From NCBI RefSeq assembly GCF_000003605.2, contig NW_003153676.1, positions 1 through 29,587 of the forward strand: a stretch of DNA of 29,587 nt. Direction: 5' to 3'. Source of the DNA: Saccoglossus kowalevskii. Its lineage: Eukaryota; Hemichordata; Enteropneusta; Harrimaniidae. Each line of letters opens with the position of its first letter. The stretch's first letter is position 1. The notes under the pieces were generated by a model that worked only from the letters and a program-made list of their open reading frames with translations, did not search any database and was not told where the DNA came from. This document shows positions 9,956 to 22,391 of the stretch, piece by piece. The position numbers were made by a program, and so were the translations under genes.

Positions 9956-11575
9956 GGCTGGTGCCTCCATATAAACAATTACAACCTGGCTGGTGCCAAC
10001 ATACAAACAATTACAATCTTGCTGTTGCCATTGTATGAACAATTACAACCTTGCTGGTACCACCGTATGAACAATTACAACCTTGCTGGTACCACCATAT
10101 GAACAATTACAACCTGGCTGGTGCCAACATACAAACAATTACAACCTGGCTGGTGCCACCGTATGAACAATTACAACCTTGCTGGTACCACCATATGAAC
10201 AATTACAACCCGGCTGTTGCCAACATACAAACAATTACAACCTGGCTGGTGACACCATAAAAATAATTCCAACCTGACTCTTGTCACCGTAAAAACAATA
10301 ACAACCTGGCTGGTGCCATCATATAAACAATTACATCCAGCCTGTTGCCACCATACAAACAATTCCAACCTGGCTGGTGACACCATATAAACCATTACAA
10401 CCTGGCTGGTTCCACCATATAAACAATTACAACCTGGCTGGTGCCACCACACAAACAATTCCAACCTGGCTGGTTCCACCATATAAACAATTACAACCTG
10501 ACTCTTGTCACCATACAAACAATTACAACCTGGCTGGTGCCTCCATATAAACAATTACAACCTGGCTGGTGCCACTATATAAACATTTACAACCTGATTC
10601 TTGTCACCGGATAAATAATTACAACCTGGCTGGTGACACCACACAAACAATTACAACCTGGCTGTTGCCAACATACAAACAATTCCAACCTGGCTGGTAA
10701 CACAATAAAAACAATTACAACCTGGCTGTTGCTACCATACAAACAATTCCAACCTGGCTGGTGCCACCATATAAACAATTACAACCTTGCTGTTGCCACC
10801 ATTCAAACAATTCCAACCTGGCTGTTGCCACCATACAAACAATTCCAACCTGGCTGGTTCCACCATATAAACAATTACAACCTGGATAGTGCCACCACAC
10901 AAACAATTCCGACCTGACTCTTGTCACCGTACAAACAATTACAACCTGGCTGGTGCCTCCATATAAACAATTACAACCTGACTGGTGTCACTATATAAAC
11001 ATTTACAACCTGACTCTTGTCACCATATAAATAATTACAACCTGGCTGGTGACACCACACAAACAATTACAACCTGGCTATTGCCACCATACAAACAATT
11101 ACAACCTGGCTGGTGCCTCCATATAAACAATTACAACCTGACTGGTGCCACTATATAAACATTTACAACCTGACTCTTGTCACCGTATAAACAATTACAA
11201 CCTGCCTGTTGCCAACATACAAACAATTCCAACCTGGCTGGTAACACAATAAAAACAATTACAACCTGGCTGTTGCTACCATACAAACAATTCCAACCTG
11301 GCTGGTGACACCATATAAACAATTACAACCTGGCTTTGCCACCATACAAACAACTCCAACTAGGCTGTTGCCACCATACAAACAATTCCAACCTGGCTGG
11401 TGCCACCATATAAACAATTACAACCTGACTCTTGCCACCGTAAAAACAATTACAACTTGACTGGTGCCTCCATATAAACAAATACAACCTGGCTGGTGCC
11501 ACCATATAAACAATTACAACCTGACTCTTGTCACCGTATAAATAATTACAACCTGGCTGGTGCCACCATACAAAC
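9956..11575 (+). repeat. Duplicated segment R3, second copy
   Basis: Partner of 3,171-4,790. At 10,913-11,104 it follows 2,144-2,335 (offset 8,769; shared GGTGTCACTATAT and CACCATATAAAT) rather than the trimer run found at 4,129-4,320. Own variants: CCACCATTCAAAC near 10,800, CTGGATAGTGCC near 10,882 and CACCGGATAAAT near 10,607. Confidence 0.85.
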
Positions 11576-12147
11576 AATTCCAACCTGACTGGTGACACCA
11601 TATAAACCATTACAACCTGGCTGTTGCCACCATACAAACAATTACAACCTGGCTATTGCCACCATACAAACAATTCCAACTTGGCTGGTGCCACCTATAA
11701 ACAATTACAAGCTGGCTGGTGCCACCATATAAACAATTACAACCTGGCTGTTGCCACTGTAGGAACAATTACAACCTTGCTGTTGCCATTGTATGATCAA
11801 TTACAACCTGGCTGGTGCCACCATATGAACAATTACAACCTTGCTGGTACCACCATATGAACAATTACAACCTGGCTGTTGCCACCATACAAACAATTCC
11901 AACCTGGCTGTTGCCACCATACAAACAATTCCAACCTGGCTGTTGCCACTGTAGGAACAATTACAACCTTACTGTTGCCATCGTACGATCAAATACAACC
12001 TGGCTGGTGCCACCATATAAACAATTACAACCTGGCATGAGCCACCATACAAACAACTCCAACCTGACTGTTGCCAACATACACACAATTCCAACCTGGC
12101 TGGTAACACCATATAAACAATTACAACCTGACTGGTGCCACCATATA
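11367..12147 (+). repeat. Duplicated segment R4, second copy
   Basis: Partner of 5,225-6,005, with alpha copy 5. It is directly preceded by the R3 copy, so the alpha-bearing stretch between the two in the left half of the window is missing here. Confidence 0.85.
11680..12126 (+). repeat. Block alpha, copy 5 (447 bp)
   Basis: Same order and same private CCTTACTG and CGTACGATC variants as copy 3, at offset 6,142. Downstream it diverges: two single-base losses follow near 12,183-12,200 (ACAATCCAAC and GGTGCACTATAT). Confidence 0.9.
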
Positions 12148-12445
12148 AACAATTACAACCTGACTCTTGCCACCATACAAACAATCCAACCTGGCTGGTG
12201 CACTATATAAACAATTACAACCTGGCTGTTACCTCCATACAAACAATTCCAACTTGGCTGGTGCCACCATATAAACAATTACAAGCTGGCTGGTGCCAAC
12301 ATACACACAATTACAACCTGGCTGGTGCCACCATACAAACAATTCCAACCTGGCTGTTGCCACCATACAAACAATTCCAACCTGGCTGTTGCCACAATAC
12401 AAACAATTCCAACCTGGCTGGTTCCACCATATAAACAATTACAAC
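12148..12445 (+). repeat. Mixed units between R4 and R5 copies
   Basis: Ordinary units with two single-base losses (ACAATCC near 12,183; GGTGCACTATAT near 12,200) and GTTACCTCC, CCAACATACACAC and GTTGCCACAATAC units. The order resembles 2,390-2,560, but no single long match was seen by eye. Confidence 0.75.
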
Positions 12446-13111
12446 CTGGCTGGTGACACCATATAAACCATTCCAACCTGGCTGGTGCCACCATACAAAC
12501 AATTACAACATGGCTGGTGACACCATATAAATAATTACAACCTGACTTGTGTCACCGTACAAACAATTCCAACTTGGCTGGTGCCACCATATAAACAATT
12601 ACAAGCTGGCTGGTGCCTCCATATAAACAATTACAACCTGGCTGGTGCCAACATACAAACAATTACAACCTTGCTGTTGCCATTGTATGAACAATTACAA
12701 CCTTGCTGGTACCACCGTATGAACAATTACAACCTTGCTGGTGCCACCATATGAACAATTACAACCTTGCTGGTACCACCATATGAACAATTAAACCCTG
12801 GCTGTTGCCAACATACAAACAATTCCAACCTGGCTGGTGACACCATAAAAATAATTCCAACCTGGCATGTGCCACCATATAAACAATTACAACCTGACTC
12901 TTGTCACTGTACAAACAATTACAACCTGGCTGGTGCCACCATACAAACAATTACAACCTGACTGGTGCCACCATATAAACAATTACAACCTGACTCTTGT
13001 CACTCTATAAATAATTACAACCTGGCTGGTGCCACCATACAAACAATTACAACCTGGCTGGTGCCACCATATAAACATTTACAACCTGACTCATGTCACC
13101 GTATAAATAAT
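12446..13111 (+). repeat. Duplicated segment R5, second copy
   Basis: Partner of 6,625-7,290 at offset 5,821, with beta copy 4. Confidence 0.85.
12637..12892 (+). repeat. Block beta, copy 4
   Basis: Eight units, GGCATGTGCC ending. It matches copy 2 at offset 5,821 as part of a longer shared segment. Confidence 0.9.
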
Positions 13112-13129
13112 TACAACCTGGCTGTTGCA

Positions 13130-13870
13130 ACCATACAAACAATTACAACCTGGCTATTGCCACCATACAAACAATTCCAACTTGGCTGGTGCCACCTATA
13201 AACAATTACAAGCTGGCTGGTGCCACCATATAAACAATTACAACCTGGCTGTTGCCACTGTAGGAACAATTACAACCTTGCTGTTGCCATTGTATGATCA
13301 ATTACAACCTGGCTGGTGCCACCATATGAACAATTACAACCTTGCTGGTACCACCATATCAACAATTACAACCTGGCTGTTGCCACCATACAAACAATTC
13401 CAACCTGGCTGTTGCCACCATGCAAACAATTCCAACCTGGCTGTTGCCACTGTAGGAACAATTACAACCTTGCTGTTGCCATCGTATGATCAATTACAAC
13501 CTGGCTGGTGCCACCATATAAACAATTACAACCTGGCATGAGCCACCATACAAACAACTCCGAACTGACTGTTGCCAACATACACACAATTCCAACCTGG
13601 CTGGTAACACCATATAAACAATTACAACCTGGCTGTTGCTACCATACAAACAATTCCAACCTGGCTGGTGACACCATATAAACAATTACAACCTGCCTTT
13701 GCCACCATACAAACAACTCCAACTATGCTGTTGCCACCATACAAACAATTCCAACCTGGCTGGTGCCACCGTATAAACAATTACAACCTGACTCTTGCCA
13801 CCGTAAAAACAATTACAACTTGACTGGTGCCTCCATATAAACAAATACAACCTGGCTGGTGCCACCATAT
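13130..13870 (+). repeat. Duplicated segment R9 (partner 15,849-16,589)
   Basis: Offset 2,719. It shares CATGCAAAC, TCCGAACTG and the CTGCCTTTGCC unit with AACTATGC. It contains alpha copy 6; the partner contains copy 9. Confidence 0.87.
13181..13627 (+). repeat. Block alpha, copy 6 (447 bp)
   Basis: Standard 14 units with CATATCAAC in unit six. Private variants are CATGCAAAC near 13,420 and TCCGAACTG near 13,560, both shared only with copy 9 (offset 2,719). It is followed by the GTTGCTACC branch and then the 31-bp CTTTGCC unit. Confidence 0.9.
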
Positions 13871-13978
13871 AAACAATTACAACCTGACTCTTGTCACCGT
13901 ATAAATAATTACAACCTGGCTGTTGCCACCATACAAACAATTACAACCTGACTATTGCCACCATACAAACAATTCCAA

Positions 13979-14429
13979 CTTGGCTGGTGCCACCTATAAA
14001 CAATTACAAGCTGGCTGGCTGGTGCCACCATATAAACAATTACAACCTGGCTGTTGCCACTGTAGGAACAATTACAACCTTGCTGTTGCCATTGTATGAT
14101 CAATTACAACCTGGCTGGTGCCACCATATGAACAATTACAACCTTGCTGGTACCACCATATGAACAATTACAACCTGGCTGTTGCCACCATACAAACAAT
14201 TCCAACCTGGCTGTTGCCACCATACAAACAATTCCAACCTGGCTGTTGCCACTGTAGGAACAATTACAACCTTGCTGTTGCCATCGTATGATCAAATACA
14301 ACCTGGCTGGTGCCACCATATAAACAATTACAACCTGGCATGAGCCACCATACAAACAACTCCAACCTGACTGTTGCCAACATACACACAATTCCAACCT
14401 GGCTGGTAACACCATATAAACAATTACAA
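13979..14429 (+). repeat. Block alpha, copy 7 (451 bp, +4 insertion)
   Basis: Contains the GCTGGCTGGCTGG 4-bp duplication near 14,010, as in copies 2 and 11. It has CATATGAAC in unit six and ATCAAATAC near 14,290. Upstream from about 13,885 it matches 4,737 and 17,947 onward. Confidence 0.9.
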
Positions 14430-14589
14430 CCTGGCTGGTGACACCATATAAACCATTCCAACCTGGCTGGTGCCACCATACAAACAATTACAACATGGCT
14501 GGTGACACCATATAAATAATTACAACCTGACTTGTGTCACCGTACAAACAATTCCAACTTGGCTGGTGCCACCATATAAACAATTACAA

Positions 14590-14845
14590 GCTGGCTGGTG
14601 CCAACATACAAACAATTACAACCTTGCTGTTGCCATTGTATGAACAATTACAACCTTGCTGGTACCACCGTATGAACAATTACAACCTTGCTGGTGCCAC
14701 CATATGAACAATTACAACCTTGCTGGTACCACCATATGAACAATTAATCCCTGGCTGTTGCCAACATACAAACAATTCCAACCTGGCTGGTGACACCATA
14801 AAAATAATTCCAACCTGGCATGTGCCACCATATAAACAATTACAA
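14590..14845 (+). repeat. Block beta, copy 5
   Basis: Eight units, GGCATGTGCC ending. The marker reads AATTAATCCC instead of AATTAAACCC. The first unit starts directly behind an AAGCTGG unit, as in copies 7 and 10. Confidence 0.9.
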
Positions 14846-15069
14846 CCTGACTGGTGCCACCATATAAACAATTACAACCTGACTATTGTCACTCTATAAA
14901 TAATTACAACCTGGCTGGTGCCACCATACAAACAATTACAACCTGGCTGGTGCCACCATATAAACATTTACAACCTGACTCATGTCACCGTATAAATAAT
15001 TACAACCTGGTTGTTGCAACCATACAAACAATTACAACCTGGCTATTGCCACCATACAAACAATTCCAA

Positions 15070-15484
15070 CTTGGCTGGTGCCACCTATAAACAATTACAA
15101 GCTGGCTGGTGCCACCATATAAACAATTACAACCTGGCTGTTGCCACTGTAGGAACAATTACAACCTTGCTGTTGCCATTGTATGATCAATTACAACCTG
15201 GCTGGTGCCACCATATGAACAATTACAACCTTGCTGGTACCACCATATCAACAATTACAACCTGGCTGTTGCCACCATACAAACAATTCCAACCTGGCTG
15301 TTGCCACTGTAGGAACAATTACAACCTTGCTGTTGCCATCGTATGATCAATTACAACCTGGCTGGTGCCACCATATAAACAATTACAACCTGGCATGAGC
15401 CACCATACAAACAACTCCAACCTGACTGTTGCCAACATACACACAATTCCAACCTGGCTGGTAACACCATATAAACAATTACAA
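15070..15484 (+). repeat. Block alpha, copy 8 (13 units, 415 bp)
   Basis: Same order as the reference but with one GTTGCCACCATACAAAC unit instead of two, so it is exactly 32 bp shorter. The same short form occurs in copies 10, 12 and 15. It is followed by the GTTGCTACC branch. Confidence 0.9.
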
Positions 15485-15899
15485 CCTGGCTGTTGCTACC
15501 ATACAAACAATTCCAACCTGGCTGGTGACACCATATAAACAATTACAACCTGCCTTTGCCACCATACAAACAACTCCAACTATGCTGTTGCCACCATACA
15601 AACAATTCCAACCTGGCTGGTGCCACCGTATAAACAATTACAACCTGACTCTTGCCATCGTAAAAACAATTACAACTTGACTGGTGCCTCCATATAAACA
15701 AATACAACCTGGCTGGTGCCACCATATAAACAATTACAACCTGAACCTTGTCACCGTATAAATAATTACAACCTGGCTGGTGCCACCATACAAACAATTC
15801 CAACCTGGCTGGTGACACCATATAAACCATTACAACCTGGCTGTTGCCACCATACAAACAATTAAAACCTGACTATTGCCACCATACAAACAATTCCAA

Positions 15900-16346
15900 C
15901 TTGGCTGGTGCCACCTATAAACAATTACAAGCTGGCTGGTGCCACCATATAAACAATTACAACCTGGCTGTTGCCACTGTAGGAACAATTACAACCTTGC
16001 TGTTGCCATTGTATGATCAATTACAACCTGGCTGGTGCCACCATATGAACAATTACAACCTTGCTGGTACCACCATATCAACAATTACAACCTGGCTGTT
16101 GCCACCATACAAACAATTCCAACCTGGCTGTTGCCACCATGCAAACAATTCCAACCTGGCTGTTGCCACTGTAGGAACAATTACAACCTTGCTGTTGCCA
16201 TCGTATGATCAATTACAACCTGGCTGGTGCCACCATATAAACAATTACAACCTGGCATGAGCCACCATACAAACAACTCCGAACTGACTGTTGCCAACAT
16301 ACACACAATTCCAACCTGGCTGGTAACACCATATAAACAATTACAA
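15900..16346 (+). repeat. Block alpha, copy 9 (447 bp)
   Basis: Shares CATGCAAAC (near 16,140) and TCCGAACTG (near 16,280) with copy 6. It is preceded by the ATTAAAACC variant near 15,862, shared with the regions before copies 13 and 16. Confidence 0.9.
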
Positions 16347-16761
16347 CCTGGCTGTTGCTACCATACAAACAATTCCAACCTGGCTGGTGACACCATATAA
16401 ACAATTACAACCTGCCTTTGCCACCATACAAACAACTCCAACTATGCTGTTGCCACCATACAAACAATTCCAACCTGGCTGGTGCCACCGTATAAACAAT
16501 TACAACCTGACTCTTGCCACCGTAAAAACAATTACAACTTGACTGGTGCCTCCATATAAACAAATACAACCTGGCTGGTGCCACCATATAAACAATTACA
16601 ACCTGAACCTTGTCACCGTATAAATAATTACAACCTGGCTGGTGCCACCATACAAACATTTACAACCTGACTCGTGTCACCGTATAAATAATTACAACCT
16701 GGTTGTTGCAACCATACAAACAATTACAACCTGGCTATTGCCACCATACAAACAATTCCAA

Positions 16762-17176
16762 CTTGGCTGGTGCCACCTATAAACAATTACAAGCTGGCTG
16801 GTGCCACCATATAAACAATTACAACCTGGCTGTTGCCACTGTAGGAACAATTACAACCTTGCTGTTGCCATTGTATGATCAATTACAACCTGGCTGGTGC
16901 CACCATATGAACAATTACAACCTTGCTGGTACCACCATATGAACAATTACAACCTGGCTGTTGCCACCATACAAACAATTCCAACGTGGCTGTTGCCACT
17001 GTAGGAACAATTACAACCTTGCTGTTGCCATTGTATGATCAATTACAACCTGGCTGGTGCCACCATATAAACAATTACAACCTGGCATGAGCCACCATAC
17101 AAACAACTCCAACCTGACTGTTGCCAACATACACACAATTCCAAGCTGGCTGGTAACACCATATAAACAATTACAA
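16762..17176 (+). repeat. Block alpha, copy 10 (13 units, 415 bp)
   Basis: Short form with one GTTGCCACC unit. Private variants: AACGTGG near 16,985, CCATTGTATGATC where other copies have CCATCG, and CAAGCTGG near 17,143. It is joined to block beta at 17,209 by a single GGTGACACC unit; the other direct alpha-to-beta routes seen here are longer. Confidence 0.88.
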
Positions 17177-17208
17177 CCTGGCTGGTGACACCATATAAAC
17201 CATTCCAA

Positions 17209-17464
17209 CCTGGCTGGTGCCAACATACAAACAATTACAACCTTGCTGGTGCCATTGTATGAACAATTACAACCTTGCTGGTACCACCGTATGAACAATT
17301 ACAACCTTGCTGGTGCCACCATATGAACAATTACAACCTTGCTGGTACCACCATATGAACAATTAAACCCTGGCTGTTGCCAACATACAAACAATTCCAA
17401 CCTGGCTGGTGACACCATAAAAATAATTCCAACCTGGCTCGTGCCACCATATAAACAATTACAA
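17209..17464 (+). repeat. Block beta, copy 6
   Basis: Eight units, GGCTCGTGCC ending. Its second unit reads GGTGCCATTG rather than GTTGCCATTG. It directly follows alpha copy 10 and one linking unit. Confidence 0.9.
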
Positions 17465-17785
17465 CCTGACTCTTGTCACTGTACAAACAATTACAACCTG
17501 GCTGGTGCCACCATACAAACAATTACAACCTGACTGGTGCCACCATATAAACAATTACAACCTGACTCTTGTCACCGTATAAATAATTACAACCTGGCTG
17601 GTGCCACCATACAAACAATTACAACCTGGCTGGTGCCACCATATAAACATTTACAACCTGACTCATGTCACTGTATAAATAATTACAACCTGGCTGTTGC
17701 AACCATACAAACAATTACAACCTGGATATTGCCACCATACAAACAATTCCAACTTGGATGGTGCCACCACACAAACAATTACAAC

Positions 17786-17977
17786 CTGGCTGGTGCCTCC
17801 ATATAAACAATTACAACCTGACTGGTGCCACTATATAAACATTTACAACCTGACTCTTGTCACCGTATAAACAATTACAACCTGGCTGGTGCCTCCATAT
17901 AAACAATTACAACCTGACTGGTGCCACTATATAAACATTTACAACCTGACTCTTGTCACCGTATAAATAATTACAAC
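17786..17977 (+). repeat. Two tandem copies of the 96-bp trimer
   Basis: The same three unit types as at 4,129-4,416, repeated exactly twice. The last unit ends in CCGTATAAATAAT rather than CCGTATAAACAAT, after which R8 begins. Confidence 0.9.
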
Positions 17978-18040
17978 CTGGCTGTTGCCACCATACAAAC
18001 AATTACAACCTGGCTATTGCCACCATACAAACAATTCCAA

Positions 18041-18491
18041 CTTGGCTGGTGCCACCTATAAACAATTACAAGCTGGCTGGCTGGTGCCACCATATAAACA
18101 ATTACAACCTGGCTGTTGCCACTGTAGGAACAATTACAACCTTGCTGTTGCCATTGTATGATCAATTACAACCTGGCTGGTGCCACCATATGAACAATTA
18201 CAACCTTGCTGGTACCACCATATGAACAATTACAACCTGGCTGTTGCCACCATACAAACAATTCCAACCTGGCTGTTGCCACCATACAAACAATTCCAAC
18301 CTGGCTGTTGCCACTGTAGGAACAATTACAACCTTGCTGTTGCCATCGTATGATCAAATACAACCTGGCTGGTGCCACCATATAAACAATTACAACCTGG
18401 CATGAGCCACCATACAAACACCTCCAACCTGACTGTTGCCAACATACACACAATTCCAACCTGGCTGGTAACACCATATAAACAATTACAA
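18041..18491 (+). repeat. Block alpha, copy 11 (451 bp, +4 insertion)
   Basis: Matches copy 7 at offset 4,062, including GCTGGCTGGCTGG near 18,071. It differs by ACACCTCC near 18,418, which it shares with copy 2 at 4,831. Confidence 0.9.
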
Positions 18492-18651
18492 CCTGGCTGG
18501 TGACACCATATAAACCATTCCAACCTGGCTGGTGCCACCATACAAACAATTACAACATGGCTGGTGACACCATATAAATAATTACAACCTGACTTGTGTC
18601 ACCGTACAAACAATTCCAACTTGGCTGGTGCCACCATATAAACAATTACAA

Positions 18652-18907
18652 GCTGGCTGGTGCCAACATACAAACAATTACAACCTTGCTGTTGCCATTG
18701 TATGAACAATTACAACCTTGCTGGTACCACCGTATGAACAATTACAACCTTGCTGGTGCCACCATATGAACAATTACAACCTTGCTGGTACCACCATATG
18801 AACAATTAAACCCTGGCTGTTGCCAACATACAAACAATTCCAACCTGGCTGGTGACACCATAAAAATAATTCCAACCTGGCATGTGCCACCATATAAACA
18901 ATTACAA
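18652..18907 (+). repeat. Block beta, copy 7
   Basis: Eight units, GGCATGTGCC ending. It matches copy 5 at offset 4,062 and copy 10 at offset 4,379. Confidence 0.9.
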
Positions 18908-19131
18908 CCTGACTGGTGCCACCATATAAACAATTACAACCTGACTCTTGTCACTCTATAAATAATTACAACCTGGCTGGTGCCACCATACAAACAATTA
19001 CAACCTGGCTGGTGCCACCATATAAACATTTACAACCTGACTCATGTCACCGTATAAATAATTACAACCTGGTTGTTGCAACCATACAAACAATTACAAC
19101 CTGGCTATTGCCACCATACAAACAATTCCAA

Positions 19132-19546
19132 CTTGGCTGGTGCCACCTATAAACAATTACAAGCTGGCTGGTGCCACTATATAAACAATTACAACCTGGC
19201 TGTTGCCACTGTAGGAACAATTACAACCTTGCTGTTGCCATTGTATGATCAATTACAACCTGGCTGGTGCCACCATATGAACAATTACAACCTTGCTGGT
19301 ACCACCATATCAACAATTACAACCTGGCTGTTGCCACCATACAAACAATTCCAACCTGGCTGTTGCCACTGTAGGAACAATTACAACCTTGCTGTTGCCC
19401 TCGTATGATCAATTACAACCTGGCTGGTGCCACCATATAAACAATTACAACCTGGCATGAGCCACCATACAAACAACTCCAACCTGACTGTTGCCAACAT
19501 ACACACAATTCCAACCTGGCTGGTAACACCATATAAACAATTACAA
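19132..19546 (+). repeat. Block alpha, copy 12 (13 units, 415 bp)
   Basis: Short form matching copy 8 at offset 4,062. Private CCCTCGTATG near 19,398 is shared with copy 15. A GCCACTATAT variant near 19,175 is its own. Confidence 0.9.
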
Positions 19547-19961
19547 CCTGGCTGTTGCTACCATACAAACAATTCCAACCTGGCTGGTGACACCATATAT
19601 ACAATTACAACCTGCCTTTGCCACCATACAAACAACTCCAACTATGCTGTTGCCACCATACAAACAATTCCAACCTGGCTGGTGCCACCGTATAAACAAT
19701 TACAACCTGACTCTTGCCATCGTAAAAACAATTACAACTTGACTGGTGCCTCCATATAAACAAATACAACCTGGCTGGTGCCACCATATAAACAATTACA
19801 ACCTGAACCTTGTCACCGTATAAATAATTACAACCTGGCTGGTGCCACCATACAAACAATTCCAACCTGGCTGGTGACACCATATAAACCATTACAACCT
19901 GGCTGTTGCCACCATACAAACAATTAAAACCTGACTATTGCCACCATACAAACAATTCCAA

Positions 19962-20408
19962 CTTGGCTGGTGCCACCTATAAACAATTACAAGCTGGCTG
20001 GTGCCACCATATAAACAATTACAACCTGGCTGTTGCCACTGTAGGAACAATTACAACCTTGCTGTTGCCATTGTATGATCAATTACAACCTGGCTGGTGC
20101 CACCATATGAACAATTACAACCTTGCTGGTACCACCATATCAACAATTACAACCTGGCTGTTGCCACCATACAAACAATTCCAACCTGGATGTTGCCACC
20201 ATACAAACAATTCCAACCTGGCTGTTGCCACTGTAGGAACAATTACAACCTTGCTGTTGCCATTGTATGATCAATTACAACCTGGTTGGTGCCACCATAT
20301 AAACAATTACAACCTGGCATGAGCCACCATACAAACAACTCCAACCTGACTGTTGCCAACATACACACAATTCCAACCTGGCTGGTAACACCATATAAAC
20401 AATTACAA
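19962..20408 (+). repeat. Block alpha, copy 13 (447 bp)
   Basis: Full 14 units, with CTGGATGTTGCC near 20,187 and CTGGTTGG near 20,281. The first part matches copy 9 at offset 4,062. From about 20,121 it matches 7,424 onward at offset 12,697, so it sits where two duplication histories meet. Confidence 0.88.
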
Positions 20409-20927
20409 CCTGGCTAGTGACACCATATAAACCATTCCAACCTGGCTGGTGCCACAATACAAACAATTACAACATGGCTGGTGACACCATATAAATAATT
20501 ACAACCTGACTTGTGTCACCGTACAAACAATTCCAACTTGGCTGGCTCCACCATATAAACAATTACAAGCTGGCTGGTGCCTCCATATAAACAATTACAA
20601 CCTGGCTGGTGCCAACATACAAACAATTACAACCTTGCTGTTGCCATTGTATGAACAATTACAACCTTGCTGGTACCACCGTATGAACAATTACAACCTT
20701 GCTGGTGCCACCATATGAACAATTACAACCTTGCTGGTACCACCATATGAACAATTAAACCCTGGCTGTTGCCAACATACAAACAATTCCAACCTGGCTG
20801 GTGACACCATAAAAATAATTCCAACCTGGCTCGTGCCACCATATAAACAATTACAACCTGACTCTTGTCACTGTACAAACAATTACAACCTGGCTGGTGC
20901 CACCATACAAACAATTACAACCTGACT
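20121..20927 (+). repeat. Duplicated segment R6, second copy
   Basis: Partner of 7,424-8,230 at offset 12,697, with beta copy 8. GGCTGGCTCCACC near 20,542 is its own variant. It overlaps the end of R8 by part of alpha copy 13. Confidence 0.85.
20601..20856 (+). repeat. Block beta, copy 8
   Basis: Eight units, GGCTCGTGCC ending. It matches copy 3 at offset 12,697. Downstream one 32-bp unit present after copy 3 is missing. Confidence 0.9.
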
Positions 20928-21112
20928 CTTGTCACTGTATAAATAATTACAACCTGGCTGGTGCCACCATACAAACAATTACAACCTGGCTGGTGCCACC
21001 ATATAAACATTTACAACCTGATTCATGTCACCGTATAAATAATTACAACCTGGCTGTTGCAACCATACAAACAATTACAACCTGGCTATTGCCACCATAC
21101 AAACAATTCCAA

Positions 21113-21559
21113 CTTGGCTGGTGCCACCTATAAACAATTGCAAGCTGGCTGGTGCCACCATATAAACAATTACAACCTGGCTGTTGCCACTGTAGGAACA
21201 ATTACAACCTTGCTGTTGCCATTGTATGATCAATTACAACCTGGCTGGTGCCACCATATGAACAATTACAACCTTGCTGGTACCACCATATCAACAATTA
21301 CAACCTGGCTGTTGCCACCATACAAACAATTCCAACCTGGCTGTTGCCACCATACAAACAATTCCAACCTGGCTGTTGCCACTGTAGGAACAATTACAAC
21401 CTTGCTGTTGCCATCGTATGATCAATTACAACCTGGCTGGTGCCACCATATAAACAATTACAACCTGGCATGAGCCACCATACAAACAACTCAAACCTGA
21501 CTGTTGCCAACATACACACAATTCCAACCTGGCTGGTAACACCATATAAACAATTACAA
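21113..21559 (+). repeat. Block alpha, copy 14 (447 bp)
   Basis: Essentially the same as copy 1 at offset 20,856, with the same private ATTGCAAGC and ACTCAAACC variants. Confidence 0.92.
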
Positions 21560-22039
21560 CCTGGCTGGTGACACCATATAAACCATTCCAACCTGGCTGG
21601 TGCCACCATACAAACAATTACAATATGGCTGGTGACACCATATAAATAATTACAACCTGACTTGTGTCACCGTACAAACAATTCCAACTTGGCTGGTGCC
21701 ACCATATAAACAATTACAAGCTGGCTGGTGCCACCATATAAACAATTACAACCTGGCATGAGCCACCATACAAACAACTCCAACCTGACTGTTGCCAACG
21801 TACACACAATTCCAACCTGGCTGGTAACACCATATAAACAATTACAACCTGGCTGGTGACACCATATAAACCATTCCAACCTGGCTGGTGCCACCATACA
21901 AACAATTACAACATGGCTGGTGACACCATATAAATAATTACAACCTGACTTGTGTCACCGTACAAACAATTCCAACTTGGCTGGTGCCACCATATAAACA
22001 ATTACAAGCTGGCTGGTGCCTCCATATAAACAATTACAA

Positions 22040-22295
22040 CCTGGCTGGTGCCAACATACAAACAATTACAACCTTGCTGTTGCCATTGTATGAACAATTA
22101 CAACCTTGCTGGTACCACCGTATGAACAATTACAACCTTGCTGGTGCCACCATATGAACAAATACAACCTTGCTGGTACCACCATATGAACAATTAAACC
22201 CTGGCTGTTGCCAACATACAAACAATTCCAATCTGGCTGGTGACACCATAAAAATAATTCCAACCTGGCTCGTGCCACCATATAAACAATTACAA
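22040..22295 (+). repeat. Block beta, copy 9
   Basis: Matches copy 1 at offset 20,856, with the same ACAAATACAACC and CCAATCTGG variants. Confidence 0.9.
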
Positions 22296-22391
22296 CCTGA
22301 CTCTTGTCACTGTACAAACAATTACAACCTGGCTGGTGCCACCATACAAACAATTACAACCTGACTGGTGCTACCATATAAACAATTATAA

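Larger units (their letters stand above)
13885..16345 (+). repeat. Duplicated segment R8 (partner 17,947-20,407)
   Basis: About 2.46 kb with three alpha copies (7, 8, 9) and beta copy 5, at constant offset 4,062. Spacings of 1,091 and 830 bp between the alpha starts recur exactly in the partner. Near the end the two diverge: this copy has TCCGAACTG and continues to GTTGCTACC, the partner to GCTAGTGACACC. Confidence 0.9.
16346..17946 (+). repeat. Array between the two R8 copies, with alpha copy 10 and beta copy 6
   Basis: Begins with the GTTGCTACC and CTTTGCC units (16,416), then GAACCTTGTCACC near 16,604 and alpha copy 10. Beta copy 6 is followed by a segment (17,537-17,750) resembling 8,232-8,340 and 12,965-13,150, and it ends with the trimers at 17,786. 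Confidence 0.82.
17947..20407 (+). repeat. Duplicated segment R8, second copy
   Basis: Partner of 13,885-16,345, containing alpha copies 11, 12 and 13 and beta copy 7. Its section 18,542-20,024 occurs a third time at 22,921-24,403 (offset 4,379). Confidence 0.9.
20897..22391 (+). repeat. Duplicated segment R1, second copy
   Basis: Partner of 41-1,535 at offset 20,856. Near its end one 32-bp unit found after 1,535 is missing, and the sequence passes to GACTCTTGTCACCG at about 22,390. Confidence 0.9.
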
